Notes: generated by a model from the letters alone, not told the origin. A stretch of 64,000 nt of DNA from Cryptomeria japonica (GCF_030272615.1 NC_081407.1:262434574-262498573); one strand, 5' to 3'; positions 35,011 to 47,440 are shown, numbered from the stretch's first letter. Program-made: numbers and translations.

Positions 35011-36189
35011 CTGCCTTGATTTTTTCTTTGATTTGGTTTTAAAAATGTTTTAAGAAATTTTCGAGTTTGATGGATGATTTTCTGAAGTAATAAATGCAAG
35101 CATAACACCAAAAGTATAACCATTTTGCCTAATCTAACAAAAAGTGTACGTTCTGCGAGGATGTGTTCAAATCCCCAATGTTTTAATAGGTTTGGATACA
35201 AATAACACACTTCAGAAAGACTCTTTAATCAAGGGTCATAAATAACATCATAGCTCACTAGTCTCGATACTCCGTCAGCTCAAATAGCCGTGTCACCCCC
35301 TAGAGGGCGCCCGTTTTTTTGCCTTTTTCCAGAAATTAACTCAAAGTGAATTGCTTCACAATTGAGTAGTTATCTTAGAAGATATATGGTGAGTAATCTT
35401 GGGGGTGGATTCTTCTCCACCCTTGCACTATGATGTTACAAATATTTGGTTACTGACTCAGTTCAAAGCTTCTATTTCTAGGATTCGTAATCAGGCTTCC
35501 CATTCGGCCGTTAGTGATAAACTCCTTCAGGAGGCTTCCCAACCTTTAGAACAAAGACTTTACATATCTCAAGGATACTGGGGGAAGGCTAATCACTGCA
35601 CGCAACCGTTGAAAAGGACTTTCGTCACTTTCCACATTTGATTATAGTGGGTTGGAATTCTTGGCGTCAAAGTCGTTCCCCACTTAGGTCATTCCCTTCA
35701 CACCGGCCATAAATGGCTTTAAGAGTTGATTCCAACTCCTCGGGAAGGCAGGCCTGATAAATGGATGTAAATGCTTGAAATAATGAAAGCTGTAAGAGCG
35801 GTCTAGATTTTTGATCACCCAGTTAAGGGGAGAGCATATTCCTTTCACTTTCAAGACAAAGCAATCAAATTATTTATTTTTAGCCTTTCAATTCAGTGAT
35901 GTACTAAAATCTATGTGGAGATGTTGCTCCACAAAAACATGGTGTTTATTTTATCCGTGCACATCAATGATTTTCTAATCTATGAAAATGAATTTGGTCA
36001 ACAAAGTAAATTCGATAGTTTGGTCAGCAAAAGAAATCGCTTTTTAAAAGAAAAATGGTCCGCTCCACCTGCAAGAAAACTGTTAGAGCCCTGCAAAATT
36101 GCGATCCATGAGTTAGAAAATCTGGATTTCAGTGGACTTCTACAAGTCTAAATTCTATTGCAGTTACAATTTTAATTTTAATCTTCTGT

Positions 36190-36600
36190 CTGTGATGCGC
36201 TACAGAATAGATTTTATGCGCTACAATATATTCTTGATGCGCTAAACTTAAGGATTAATGCACTATACTATTCTCTAGATGTGCTACTCTGTGCGCCGAA
36301 GGTGCTACTTTCTTCCAAAAGTGAATGTTTTGACGCGCTAGTGTATTCACGGAACGCGCTGGGTGATTGACTTCAAGCGCTAAATAGTGGGCCCGATGCG
36401 CTATGCAGTTTATTGGATGCGTTGTTCTGGTTTTCTTCCGCGCCGAGACCTACAGGAAAATATCAGAAGGATCCATGCACTGAGGAAAGGTCTTTACGCG
36501 CTATAATGTAGACTACACGCGCTAAACAGTAAGCGGAATGCGCTAAACTTTTAGCCGGATGAGCTAGGGAATGTTTCCCACGCGCTGATTCCTATTTCCC
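36190..36600 (-). repeat. TAGCGCRT octamer array, gag-pol leader, block 1
   Basis: About 15 copies including one-base variants (ATGCACTA, ATGTGCTA, AAGCGCTA), at similar spacing to block 2. It ends about 60 bp from the primer site. Confidence 0.82.
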
Positions 36601-36659
36601 ACAGACCTGCAAAAGTGATTAGTTTCAAAAACCGATTTGATATTGAGGGTCGGGCCCCA

Positions 36660-36671
36660 CGGTGGGCGCCA
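36660..36671 (-). other. Primer binding site of Gypsy D
   Basis: On the minus strand TGGCGCCCACCG, four bases inside the LTR edge. TGGCGCC starts are common in plant Gypsy primer sites. It fixes the minus orientation. Confidence 0.8.
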
Positions 36672-36675
36672 GAAA

Positions 36676-38142
36676 TGTATGCAAGAAAAGTGGGCTAATA
36701 AAACTCAATATGTGAAAATATGTTAGAATAGGAGTCCACACACACACAGAGGACTTCTTGGTGCAAGCTATGGAGTAACGTAGTATTACTCAGCTTCCCA
36801 AGGTGGGTCCCATGGTTCTCTATCTCACAATGTCTCTTAAACCAATGTTTTTGCTCTCAGATCACTGAGCAAAATGGTTTAGGGATGGCAAATGTAAGAA
36901 TGAGGGATGCTCTGATAGATTTCTAAAATGAAATGTGTTATAAGCTATGTATGATTTTAAAATGCAATAAACTAAATGATAAGATGACAAGATTAGTATG
37001 AATACTATCCTAGCATACTATATTTAGTCTATGATTGAGCTAAAATGATAAAAAAATTATTCTAAACCTGCATATTTAGTTTAATTCCTGATTTAAGAGA
37101 GGCTAAATGATGAGCATATATGAAATGAGAAAGCTTGAATGTATTTGAGCATAAGTGTGATGCTACAAATTTGAAGAATGATTGTTATGGAGGAATGAGA
37201 GCTCTATTTATAGCAAGAATAGGGAAATGGATGGTCAAGATTGAATGGTTTAATCAAGGGTTGAGTTTGAAAGTTGGGGATCCATGTTTGTAATTGGCAC
37301 CAATGAAATGGTGACAAGTGTCAACATAGGGTTGGGTTGAGAAAAGGGGTTGGAGACATTGAATGCCTAAGAAGACCTCATGGTTATCTAGAGGCTAAGG
37401 GTCAAATCTAAATTAGGATTACCCAATGAATTAAGAGTTAATCCAAGGATAAACCTTTGTGCAAATGATTAAGAGATAATCATGGTCAAAACATTAATAG
37501 CCTGATGAGACCCTTGGGTTGGATGAAGGTTGAGTCAAAGAAAATGTTTTAACCATGTAGGAGGGTTTGAGTTAACCATTAATGGTTATTGGAGACTTTG
37601 GGGATTAAGTGGTTGAAAGTTGGAAGCCTTTAATGGCTATCAAAGACTTTGAGCCATTTAGTGGTTGAAGGTTGAAAGCCTTTAATGGTTATCAAAGACT
37701 TTGAGGGTTTGAGAAGTGACTTCCCTTTGCTTAGGGATGTGACAAAGTTTAGGTGAGGGGTTAGGTTAATTAGAAGCGATTAGAAGAGTCTAGAAGGGAT
37801 TAGAAAGGGGTTTGGAATTTTGCAAGTGGATGGAGGGATAATAGGATTTAATTGAAATCAAGTATTTCATTCAATTTGGTTGCAATTAAATAAATTTGAT
37901 TTATTCAATTTAGGATAACTATTTAATTAAATTTGAATTTAATTAAAAGTGGATAGGGGGGATTTAATTGAATAAAATGATTTATTCATTAAATGGATAT
38001 AGTGAATTTAATTTAAATAAATTGAGTAATTTACTTAATTAAATAGAGGAATGCGGGTAATTTAATTAAATTGGATTTAATCAAATAGAGAAATGAACAT
38101 AAAATATTCATTTAGGAATATGGTCATTTTTATACGTCTACA
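36676..38142 (-). repeat. 5' LTR of Gypsy D
   Basis: 1,467 bp, same ends as 12117-13583 (TGTATGCA ... CGTCTACA on the plus strand). The TATAAATAGAG promoter motif on the minus strand lies near 37200-37215 and would drive gag-pol. Confidence 0.93.
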
Positions 38143-39176
38143 GATGTCAACACTTACAAAAACACTAGCACTTTGGAGATCCAGCAACATTCACTGGCAA
38201 GTAAGTAACTATTGCACAGTTACTGGTATATGGTTCACCGATAGGATATAATGATCATCGACACTTGGAATGATATGGAAGACATTTGGTAATATTGAAG
38301 ACATCATGTGGACATCTTATCTTAACGAATTAATCATTGATATATTCATATTTGCATATTTGTTTTTACCGGCAAATAGGTCCAGGGTTATCTAGGGTTA
38401 CACCGGTAGGTCTATCTTTTCCAGATCAGCATGGCACGCTATGGAGATGATTAATTATTGTTGTAAATGCATTAAGCCTACATGTTCAATCAGTTATTGC
38501 ATCAGATAATATATTGTTTGTAAAATGTTTTATTGTAATATCTTGTAGAGCCGACCTACTAAAATTGGTCTTAGGTTATGGTATAAATGTAAGATCTTAT
38601 TTGTAAGATCAAGTGTGAAATGCGAAAAAGAATTGTGTGAAGGTATATGCGAGATTAAGTAGTGGAATACACACAGACATCATTTGAAGGTGAAGTAAGG
38701 TTTTTGTGAAAGCATATCAGCTTTACATCGGTACTGAATCCAACATATGAAGATGCTATTTTATGCAGTACATTCTTATTGGATTTAACCATCCAACTGT
38801 AGTCTATGTGACTCCCATTTTATGATTGAGCAGTGAGCTCTAGGTTGTTGGCCTTTCTACATGTGCAGACCCCAGTTATGTACACTTACTATCTGCAGTA
38901 GTATCATTTGATTGTGGGTAAGGTTTCCCACCATGGTTTTTCCCCTTACAGGGTTTCTACGTACAAATATTGGTGTTATGTGTTGTGGATGACTTTGTGT
39001 TTATGTTTCATGCATTAATCTTTACCGGTATAGCAATTAACTATTAAAACTATCTACCGACATATTTAACTAGTTTACCGGTATTAAGCATTAAGTTGGT
39101 TAAGTTATTTTTGGTTTGAATTTATTAGACAACTAATTCACCCCCCCCCCCTCTCAGTTGTCTCTGGGACCTAATA
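38143..39176 (+). repeat. 3' LTR of Copia B, part 2
   Basis: Resumes at GATGTCAACAC, exactly where the 34-bp part 1 broke off, and follows the 5' LTR of B to CTAATA (CTAACA in the 5' copy). TATAAAT near 38583. The C-tract near 39142 is longer than in the 5' copy. Confidence 0.93.
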
Positions 39177-40236
39177 GTGAACTCTTTAGAATTCCTCTCT
39201 GTTAGGAGCCTAGTTCAGTTAAAGACTGTTACAACAAGTTTTGTTAGGAACTGATCATGTTAGGGATCACCCGGTTAGGGATGGCTAGAATACCCGGTTA
39301 AGGGTTAAACCCTGTTAAAGGTTACCTTGTTAGAGGATTTTATGAACTCAACGACATTGAGTCACCCTATTAAAGGATTTACAACAAGCTCGTTAAAGCT
39401 ACCCTGTTAAAGGATTTTCCAACTGTTGAAGTGATTAGAGATGAATAGGTATTACACTGATCTGGTAATAGCACTTAATGCCAATACAGATCTGCTTTAG
39501 TTCCTTCCTTCTGCACACACACTTTGCAAGTATCAATTCTCTTATTTTTTCTGGCAAGAATCATGTATCTCTGCTCTTAGATACACACACAACATTTGCC
39601 AACAACTTCAACATGAAACACAACATTGACCTTATACGAAACAGATAGGTCGGTAGCATAAACCCTAAACCCTAAACATTTAGGTTTAGCAATTCAGTTA
39701 GTTCAATCCTGACCATTGAACACTTTGCATTTGAATACAATGGTCTTGAATAGATCTCAAGACACTCTCCATCATTCATTCTTCACCGCTTCTTGGAGGC
39801 GATAACCCATCATGCGTTCTCCACTGTTTGTAGGGACTTCGCACATTCCCAAGGTAGATAGGATCAATCCCTTCATACAAGATCCTTCATGCGTACGAGG
39901 CTGATGTGGCAACATGATCTGATCTCTATTACAATGCTAACTCATCACACAATGCCATCGGTTGAATCACATAGGCTCAAAACACTTCAACTGGAAACCC
40001 TGAGGCTTGGACTACCAATCGGTAGTCATACCATATTAAACCTTGATAGAAAACATTCCATATACCAGTTCTCAACATTATACCGGTTCACTTTTTTCAC
40101 ATATACCAGTTCACAACATTATGCCGATTCACTTTGTGAGTTTCTTAACTTTAATAAACCAGTTCACTCTTCAACATATTGACATCAATGACAAAACAAT
40201 ATCATCATGTCAATACACTCTGTGCATATGCCAACA
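39177..40236 (-). repeat. 3' LTR of Copia C, part 2
   Basis: Begins GTGAACTCTTTAG, matching 45019 onward in the 5' LTR, and ends CCAACA (TGTTGG on the sense strand). It contains two TTTAGGG-type telomere-like units near 39663, present in the 5' copy too. Confidence 0.92.
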
Positions 40237-40250
40237 ATCTCCCCCTTTGG
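40237..40250 (-). other. Polypurine tract of Copia C
   Basis: On the minus strand CCAAAGGGGGAGAT directly before the 3' LTR. Further such tracts lie inward (near 40321 and 40380), as in A and B. Confidence 0.8.
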
Positions 40251-40477
40251 CATTGATGGCAATATACAAAGATATCTCTCTTTCTGCATCACATCTTCTC
40301 CTTAATACTATTGATATCTTCTCCCCCTTTGACAACAATGCCAAAGTGGAGGTACGAGCTTCCCTGTTCCACTATGTTGCTCCCCCTGAGGAGTAGCATC
40401 CTTCAACACATCAATCCTGAAAAGATATAGCAAAGAAAGATCTGACTGATGTGGAGCACAAATCTTTAGTTTACCTC

Positions 40478-43400
40478 TTAAAGGGGAAGCACCCCTAATT
40501 CAGCTCTCAAATTGGTAAATGTAGCCTTCAGTAGAGGCTTGATGAATATGTCTGCTAAATGCTCCTTACTGGAAACATGTTCCAATTCCACCTCTTTGTT
40601 CTGAACCTGTTCCCTCAAGAAATGATACTTGAGTTCAAAGTGATTGGTTCTAGCATGTAAAATCGGATTCTTGGAAATGTTAATTGCACTTCTATTATCA
40701 CAAAATATACTTACTGGTTCAGATACAGGAACTTTGAAGCCATTCAATACATGCTTCATCCAAATAGTCTGGGTGCAGTTCATAAAAGCTGCAACATACT
40801 CCACTTCTGCTGTAGACTGAGAGATACAACTCTTCTTTTTACTCATCCATGAGACTAGTCTACCACTAAGAAATAATGCACCACTGGTTGTGCTCTTCCG
40901 ATCATCCACATTACCAGCCCAATCAGCACCTGTGAACACTTTCAGGTTGAAATCATCATTGTATGGATACCATAATCCATAGTCAATAGTTCCCTTCAGA
41001 TATCTAAGAATCCACTTGACTACTACCAAGTGGGATTCTCTTGGGCTTTTCTAAAACTGAGCTGTAATACCCACTGCATGTGCAATGTCTGGTCTGCTAT
41101 GCACTACATAATGTAACTTACCAATCATTGATCAGTATTCCTTCTCATTTACCAATGCTGAGTCATCCTCTTTTGATAGTTTACAACCAGTCACCATTGG
41201 TGTACCAACCGGTTTGTTGTCTTCCATGCCAAAGGTCTTCAACACATCTTTGACATACTTGGACTGAGTAATAAAGATTCCATCTTTCATTTGCTGAATC
41301 TACAGTCAAATGAAGAACTTAATCTCCCCTATGAGTGACATCTCAAATTCCTTCTTCATCTCATCTGCAAGTCATGACTCATCTTGTCATCTCCACCAAA
41401 TATTATGTCATCAACAAATACTTCACAGATCAGAATTTGATCTCCTTCTAATTTCAAGTAGATATTGCTATCTTCACAAGATGGGAGTGCAAGCATTCAT
41501 ACCATGCTCTAGGTACCTGCTTCAGTCCATACAAAGCTTTATGTAGCCTACACACCATGTCACTATCTTTTGATAGGGAAAACCCATTTGATTTCTCTAT
41601 ATACACCTCCTCTTCAAGTATTCCAATTAGAAATGCAGATTTTACATCCATTTGGTATACCTTGAATCCTTTAAAAGATGCATATGCAAGAAGCACACGA
41701 ACTCCTTCCAATCTTGCTACTAGAGCAAAGGTTTCTCCATAGTCTTCTTCTTGCTGGGCATATCCTTTACATACTAGTCTGGCTTTGTTCCTTACCACTA
41801 TGCCATCCTCATTTAGTTTATTTTTGAAGACCCATTTGGTTCCAATGACATTTTTATGCTCCGGTCTGGGTACCAAAGACCATGTACCATTCTTTTCTAT
41901 CTGATCAAGTTCTTCTTCCATTGCCTTGATCCAGTCTTCATCTTTATGTGCGTCTTTGAATGATTTAGGCTCAACTTCAGAGATCATACATGAGTTTTCT
42001 CTAACCTTTCTTCTTGTAAGAATTCCTAAATCTTTGTCTCCTATGATCTGCTTTGGATCATGATTGAGTTTGACATACCTAGGTATATTCTTAACAGATT
42101 CCTCTTGCTTTTCTTCTTCATTCTCATCTTCATCAGCATCAACAACCACCGATGTAGGAGCACTATTATTGATGCTTGGGTGTTTTGCAACTGGTTCCTA
42201 GAGGGTTACTACTGGTTCATCTCTTACTTGCTCACTGTCGGTTTCCTTAGATTTCTTAGAGGTTTCATCAACTCTAACATTGATGCTTTCAACAATTCTC
42301 TGAGTCCTATTGTTGAAACATTTGAGAGCTTTTCTCTTTGTGGAATACCCTAGGAAAATTCCCTCATCACATCTAGCATCAAACTTCCTCTGATGTTCAC
42401 TCCTCTTGATATAACATTTACTACCAAACACTCTGAAGTAGCTTACAACTGGTGTCTTACCAGTCCAATAGTCATAAGGTGTTTTGTCCTTACCCTTTTT
42501 GATGAGTACCCGGTTCATTGTGTAGATTGCAGTGCTCACCGCTTCTCTCCAAAAGGTGTGAGCAAATTTTACTTGGATCAACATAGTTCTAGCCGCTTCA
42601 ACCATAGTCCAGTTGTTCCTCTCTCTGCTAAGCCATTCTGCTGTGGAGTCTAAGGGGCAGAAAGTTGCCTCTTGATGCCATTCTCTTCACAATATTTGAA
42701 TTCACCGAAAGTGAATTCCCCTCCTTGATCAATTCTAAGGCATTTGATTCTTCTACTGCTTTCCTTTTCTACCAGTGCTTTGAAAGCTTTGAACTTTCCA
42801 AAGGCTTTAGACTTGTCCTTCAAGAATGTGACCCACATCATTCTTGAGCAATCATCTGTAAGAATCATAGAATACCTATCTCCCTGCACACTCCTAGTTT
42901 TCATAAGACCACACAAATCAGTGTGCACAAGATCAAGTAAATTGTCTATAGTGAAAGATTTACCTTTGAAAGTTGAGGAAGACATTTTCCCCAGTTGACA
43001 CTCTCTGCACAAAGGATTTTCTAGTTTGCTCAGCACCGACAATCCTCTAACTACCTTGATCTTACTAGCCTTCACAATGTTATCAAAATTGACATGGCAG
43101 AGTCTCCTATGCCATATCCAACCATCATCAAACTTGGCCATAAGACATGTACTGACATTTGTATTCAGCTGAAATAGGTTACCTTTGGTCGGCATACTGG
43201 TGGCCATCAGTTCACCATTCTTTCCTTTGATTTTGCACACTCCATTTTTAAATTCCAGAGTGAGTCCACTATCATTTAGCTAGGCAACACTCAATAGGTT
43301 GTGTCTGAGACCTTCTACCCAATACACATTGTTAGCACTACTCTTTCCATTCAGAGAGATGGACCCTCTGCCTTTGACCATACATGGTGCATCATTATCA

Positions 43401-44526
43401 AAACAAACCACACCACCATCATACTGTTCCAAAGACAGAAACTTTCTCCGATCGCCAGTCATATGGTGAGAACAACCACTGTCAATAATCCACTCATTGG
43501 AATTATCAAAGCGGGTGACAAGAGCCTTCTTGTCTGACACATTTTTCTTGACTGCTACAAACACAATATCTTCATTTTCTTCATCTTTTGATTCCTCATC
43601 AGTGACACCTTCATCAACTGCTACAAAACAGTTTCTCCGATTTCCTCCTTTGAACTTCTTGTACCTCTCCAATTTATCCTTGTTGTCACCATTAGGATAA
43701 TTTACAACAATGTGTCCTATCCAGTTAGAAGAAAAGCATTTCAAAGAGAGCTTACCTCTGTATTTACCGGTTCCCTTAGGAAGTCTCTTGTCAAGAAGAG
43801 CTTCAAATTCCATTAGGATCTCCTCATCATCCATTTCTCTGCTTTGTCTTAGTTCACCACTGGTAGTAGCTTCTTTTCCTTTTCTAGATGGTGCAACAGA
43901 TTCTCTAAAGGTTGATTCAGTCTTCTGAACATTGCCATCAAAACTATTTAGCTCATAGGATGTCAACTTTGCAATGATGGAGTCTAGGGATACCTTAGTC
44001 TTATCTATTGACCTCAACTCTTGAATAGAGCAACCCTTATTGCATAGACCGGTAATAAGGATCTCAAAACTTTGCTAACAACAGTGGAATCTTCCATTTT
44101 ACCACTTGCACTTTTGATATCTCCAATAACAGTTTTGATTCTTATTCCATATTATTGAATGGTCTCTCCTTCAACCATTTGCATGTCTTCAAACTTTCCT
44201 CTAAGGCTTTCTTCCTTAGCTTGTTTTACATGCTCATCACTGCCATAGATATTCTTAAGAATATCCCATACTTCTTTGGGATTTTCTTTATCTTGGACAT
44301 CAATAAACTCAATGTCAGATAGGCTGCTCATTAGGGCTTCCATGACTTGCCCATTCTCCTAAATCTCTCTCTTTTGGTCATCGGCGAGAGTACTAGTAGG
44401 GATAACATAAGCATTCTCAACATAGCTCCAGTGTTGAGCACCCATGCTTCTGATGTATATGTTCATTATGTCCTTCCATATTTTGAAATTATCTATGTTG
44501 AACTTTGGACCTTCCCTCTTCATCAT
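40478..44526 (-). pseudogene. Copia C gag-pol polyprotein, decayed
   Basis: From ATG 44526 (MMKREGPKFNIDNFKIWKD), 58 bp inside the primer site, to about 40478. A Gag N-terminus, then a frame change between 44152 and 44017. Knuckle near 43740 badly damaged (second Cys to Ser, last Cys to Tyr). Protease IIDSGCSHHMTGD near 43480. HHCC near 43140-42990 (WIWHRRLCHVNF ... CRECQLGK). Integrase with VHTDLCG and RIDQGGEF. RT with [13 protein letters not shown] and YGLKQVPRAWYE, broken by frameshift near 41450 so that the FVDD region is out of frame. RNase H open at 41029-40478 (GADWAGNVDDRKSTTSG ... HLADIFIKPL). At least three frameshifts and several stops, the most indel-damaged element of the nest. 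Confidence 0.9.
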
Positions 44527-44583
44527 TATAATAGGATATTTCCCTCAAGCGGTTAAGCTTACAACACAGAGGACCTGGAGGAT

Positions 44584-44597
44584 GCTCTGATACCGAT
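44584..44597 (-). other. Primer binding site of Copia C
   Basis: Minus strand ATCGGTATCAGAGC directly after the 5' LTR: initiator-Met tRNA type, closest to consensus of the sites in this window. Confidence 0.85.
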
Positions 44598-46102
44598 TGA
44601 TAACTCAATGATGAATAGTGAGTACCAAACCAGTACTAAGAGGGGGGGGGGTGAATCAATATAGAGACAATAACTTCTCCTGAACTGGTTTGACTACAAA
44701 CAATGCACTTGACAGACAATCACTAACACCAGTCTGAACCAGATTACTACCGGTTATTCACAATGCGACTGTGAAAGACATAAACCAAAAACACTTAGCT
44801 TTCCATACAACCTACTCCCTCATTTCCACTTTATCCTTATGCATAAACATATATTCTATCATTTGAGATACAATAATTTACTAGATCAACATGATTCACC
44901 ACTAAACAAGAAATAACAAAATATCACATGAAAGAGGCATCACACATGACACACATATTTTTCACGTGCAAACCCAAGTGGGAAAAACCACGGTGGGGAT
45001 GAATACACACAAGCTGTTTGTGAACTCTTTAGAAGTCCACTTTGTTAGGAGCCTAGTTGGGTTAAAGATTGTTACAACAGGTTCTGTTAGGAACCGATCA
45101 TGTTAGGGATCACCTGGTTAGGGGATGGCTAGAATACCCAGTTAAGGGTTAAACCTGTTAAAGGTTACCTTGTTAGAGGATTTTATGAGCTCAACAACTT
45201 TGAGTCACCTTGTTAAAGGATTTACAACAAGCTGGTTAAAGCTACCCTGTTAAGGTATTTTCCAAATGTTGAAGTGATTAGAGATTAATAGATATTACAA
45301 TGATCTGGTAATAGCACTCAATGCCAATGCAGATCCACTTTAGTTCCTTCCTTCTGCACACACACTTTGAAGGTATCAGATCTCTTATTTGGTCTGGCAA
45401 GAATCACGTATCTATGCTCTTAGATACACACACAACATTTACCAACAACTTCAACATGAAACACAACATTGACCTTATAGGAAACAGATAGGTTAGTACC
45501 ATAAACCCTAAACCCTAAACATTTAGGTTGAGCAATTCAGTCGATTCAATCTTGACCATTGAACACTTTGCATTTGAATACAACGGTCTTGAATAGATCT
45601 CAAGACATTCTCCATCGTTTGTTCTTCACCGCTTCTTGAAGGCGATAACCCATCACGCATTATCCACCGTTTGTAGGGACTTTGCACATTCTCGAGGTAG
45701 ATAGGATCAATCCCTTCATGCAAGATCCTTCACATGCATGAGGCTAATGTGGCAACATGATCTGATCTCCATTATAATGCTGACTCATCACACAATGCCA
45801 TCAGTTGAATCACATAGGCTTGAAACACTTCAACCGGAAACCCTGAGGCTGGGACTACCAACCGGTAGTCATACCATATTAAACCTTGATAGAAAACATT
45901 CCATATACCAGTTCTCAACATTATACCAGTTCAATTTTTGCACATATACCAGTTCACAACATTATACCGGTTCACTTTGCCAGTTGCTTAACTTTAATAA
46001 ACCGGTTCACTCTTCAATATATTACCGGTTCACTCTTCAACATATTGACATCAATGACAACACAATATCATCATGTCAACATACTCTGCACATATGCCAA
46101 CA
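44598..46102 (-). repeat. 5' LTR of Copia C
   Basis: 1,505 bp from TGATAACTC to CCAACA on the plus strand. It aligns with 6039-6462 plus 39177-40236. A duplicated ACCGGTTCACTCTTCAAYAT unit near 46000-46040 occurs once in the 3' copy. Confidence 0.93.
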
Positions 46103-47020
46103 AACGACACCTAAGAGGTCATATGGTGTCCTAAGAGGTCATAGGACACCACATGACCTCTTAGGACACAATATGAACCCTTAGCACATCATATGACACC
46201 ATATGGTGTCCTAAAGGGTCCTATGGTGTCCTAAGGGTCATAGGACACCATATGACCCCTCATGATACCATACAACCCCTAATGAGACCATATAGTGTCC
46301 TAAGGGGTCATATGATGTCCTAAGCTATCATGGGCCACCACATGACCCCTTAGGATACAATATGACCCCTAATAACACCTAAGGAGTCACATGACACCAT
46401 ACAACCCCTCAGGACACCATATGACCCCTAACACCACCATATGGTGTCCTAAGGGGTCACAAAACACCATATGACCCTTAGGACACAAGATGACCCCTAA
46501 TGACACCTAAGGGGTGATATGGTGTCCTAAGGGGTTATATGACATCATATGATCCCTTAGGACACCATACAACCCCTAACGACACCTAAGGGGTCATATG
46601 GTGTCCTAAGGGGTCACAGGACACCACATGACCTCTTAGGACAAAGTATGACCTCTAACAACACATAAGGGGTCATATGGTGTCCTAAGGGGTCAAAGGA
46701 CATCATATGACCCCTTAGAACACCATACGACCCCTAACGACACCTAAAGGGTCATATGCTATCCTAAGGGGTCATAGGACACCACATGACCTCTTAGGAC
46801 ATAATATGACCCCTAATAACACCTAAGGGGTCATATGGTGTCCTAAGGGGTCTGAGGAAACCATATGACCCCTCAGGACACCATACAACCCCTAACGACA
46901 CCATATGGTGTCCTAAGGGGTCACGAGACACCATATGACCCCTTAGGACACAAGATGATCCCTAACAACACCTAAGGGGTCATATGGTGTCCTAAGGGGT
47001 CATATTGTGTCCTAAGGTGG
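46103..47020. repeat. Inverted-unit minisatellite, right half
   Basis: Same 20-bp unit and its complement as 5419-6038, about 0.9 kb, with roughly forty unit copies in mixed orientation. The first five bases, AACGA, are the right target duplication of Copia C. Confidence 0.9.
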
Positions 47021-47440
47021 CAAGATGAACAATTGTTACAATATAAAAAGAAGTGTCAATACCGCTTACAAAAATAAGTTCATATCACTCCTTGAGAGCG
47101 AGCATGAGGTTCAAGGATGAAAATAATAAACCAGTATATGCTCCCCTTCTCTCCCTGCCTCAGCCCTTTCCCATCCCCCCTCTCTTTCTCTCCCTTCCCA
47201 TTCCTCTATCCCTCGCTCACTCTCCCTCTTTCTCTCCCTCTCTCCTTATTTGTCTCCTCAACCACTCTCTTTCTCTCTCTCTCTCCCTATCCCCCCCTCT
47301 TTCTCTCTCTCTCTCTCTCCCCCCCCACTCTCTCTCTCTCTCACTATTCCTCTCTCCATCTCTCTCAAGTATCTCTCTCACTTTTCTTATATGTAAACAA
47401 ATTGGATACCAAATTATATCTGATATCTGATTTGTTTGCA
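47021..47440. repeat. CT-rich microsatellite and flanks
   Basis: From about 47135 to 47375 nearly pure pyrimidine on the plus strand (CTCTCTCT with CCCTT interruptions). The long ORFs here on both strands are low-complexity artefacts. The flanks show nothing recognisable. Confidence 0.85.

Larger units (their letters stand above)
34164..36659 (-). other. Long leader of Gypsy D
   Basis: About 2.5 kb between the primer site and the upstream ORF, without convincing coding sequence on either strand. It contains two blocks of the TAGCGCRT octamer (separate entries) flanking a middle of about 1.1 kb (35020-36185) that shows no motif I recognise. Confidence 0.7.
12117..38142 (-). mobile_element. 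Giant Ty3/Gypsy (Tat-type) LTR retrotransposon D (third layer)
   Basis: 26.0 kb between perfect GATGT target duplications, 18.1 kb without the inserted element E. Minus-strand order: 5' LTR (38142-36676), primer site TGGCGCCCACCG, a 2.5-kb leader with octamer array, a 128-codon upstream ORF, gag-protease, a G-patch-like linker, RT, connection RNase H, a second RNase H, integrase, then about 12 kb of 3' region (including E) holding a plus-strand PMD gene, a purine tract and the 3' LTR. Size, second RNase H and an antisense extra gene are known traits of the Tat/Ogre group, so I assign it there. Both LTRs are 1,467 bp long, and a 120-bp sample shows 4 differences, so this is a comparatively young insertion. 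Confidence 0.93.
6463..39176 (+). mobile_element. Ty1/Copia LTR retrotransposon B (second layer)
   Basis: Plus-strand Copia with 5' LTR 6463-7504, primer site, gag-pol 7560-11711, polypurine tracts and a 3' LTR that starts at 12083, is broken after 34 bp by element D, and resumes at 38148 (38143-38147 is the duplicated target). The target duplication is GTGAC (6458-6462) against GTGAA (39177-39181), one mismatch. Without D it is about 6.7 kb. The LTRs differ at about 15 of 255 aligned bases at their left end, plus an extra stretch of roughly 20 bp in the 3' copy. Confidence 0.92.
6039..46102 (-). mobile_element. Ty1/Copia LTR retrotransposon C (outermost layer of the nest)
   Basis: Minus-strand Copia with 5' LTR at 44598-46102, primer site just left of it, decayed gag-pol at 40478-44526, polypurine tract at 40237-40250 and a 3' LTR split in two (6039-6462 and 39177-40236) by the insertion of element B. 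It sits in the minisatellite with target duplication AGCGA (6034-6038) and AACGA (46103-46107), one base different. AACGA is part of the array's own unit, which supports the call. Without the insertion the element is about 7.4 kb. Its two LTRs differ at about 16 of 200 bases in the stretch after 39177, the highest divergence in the nest, as expected for the oldest layer. Confidence 0.9.

Noticed and set aside
35915-36151. 78-codon plus-strand ORF in the leader of D
   Set aside because: Antisense to gag-pol, no motif, flanked by octamer arrays; no promoter or splice context found.
39660-39690. Telomere-like AAACCCTAAACCCTAAAC
   Set aside because: Only about two and a half units, present in both LTRs of C (also near 45503), so part of the LTR and not an interstitial telomere.
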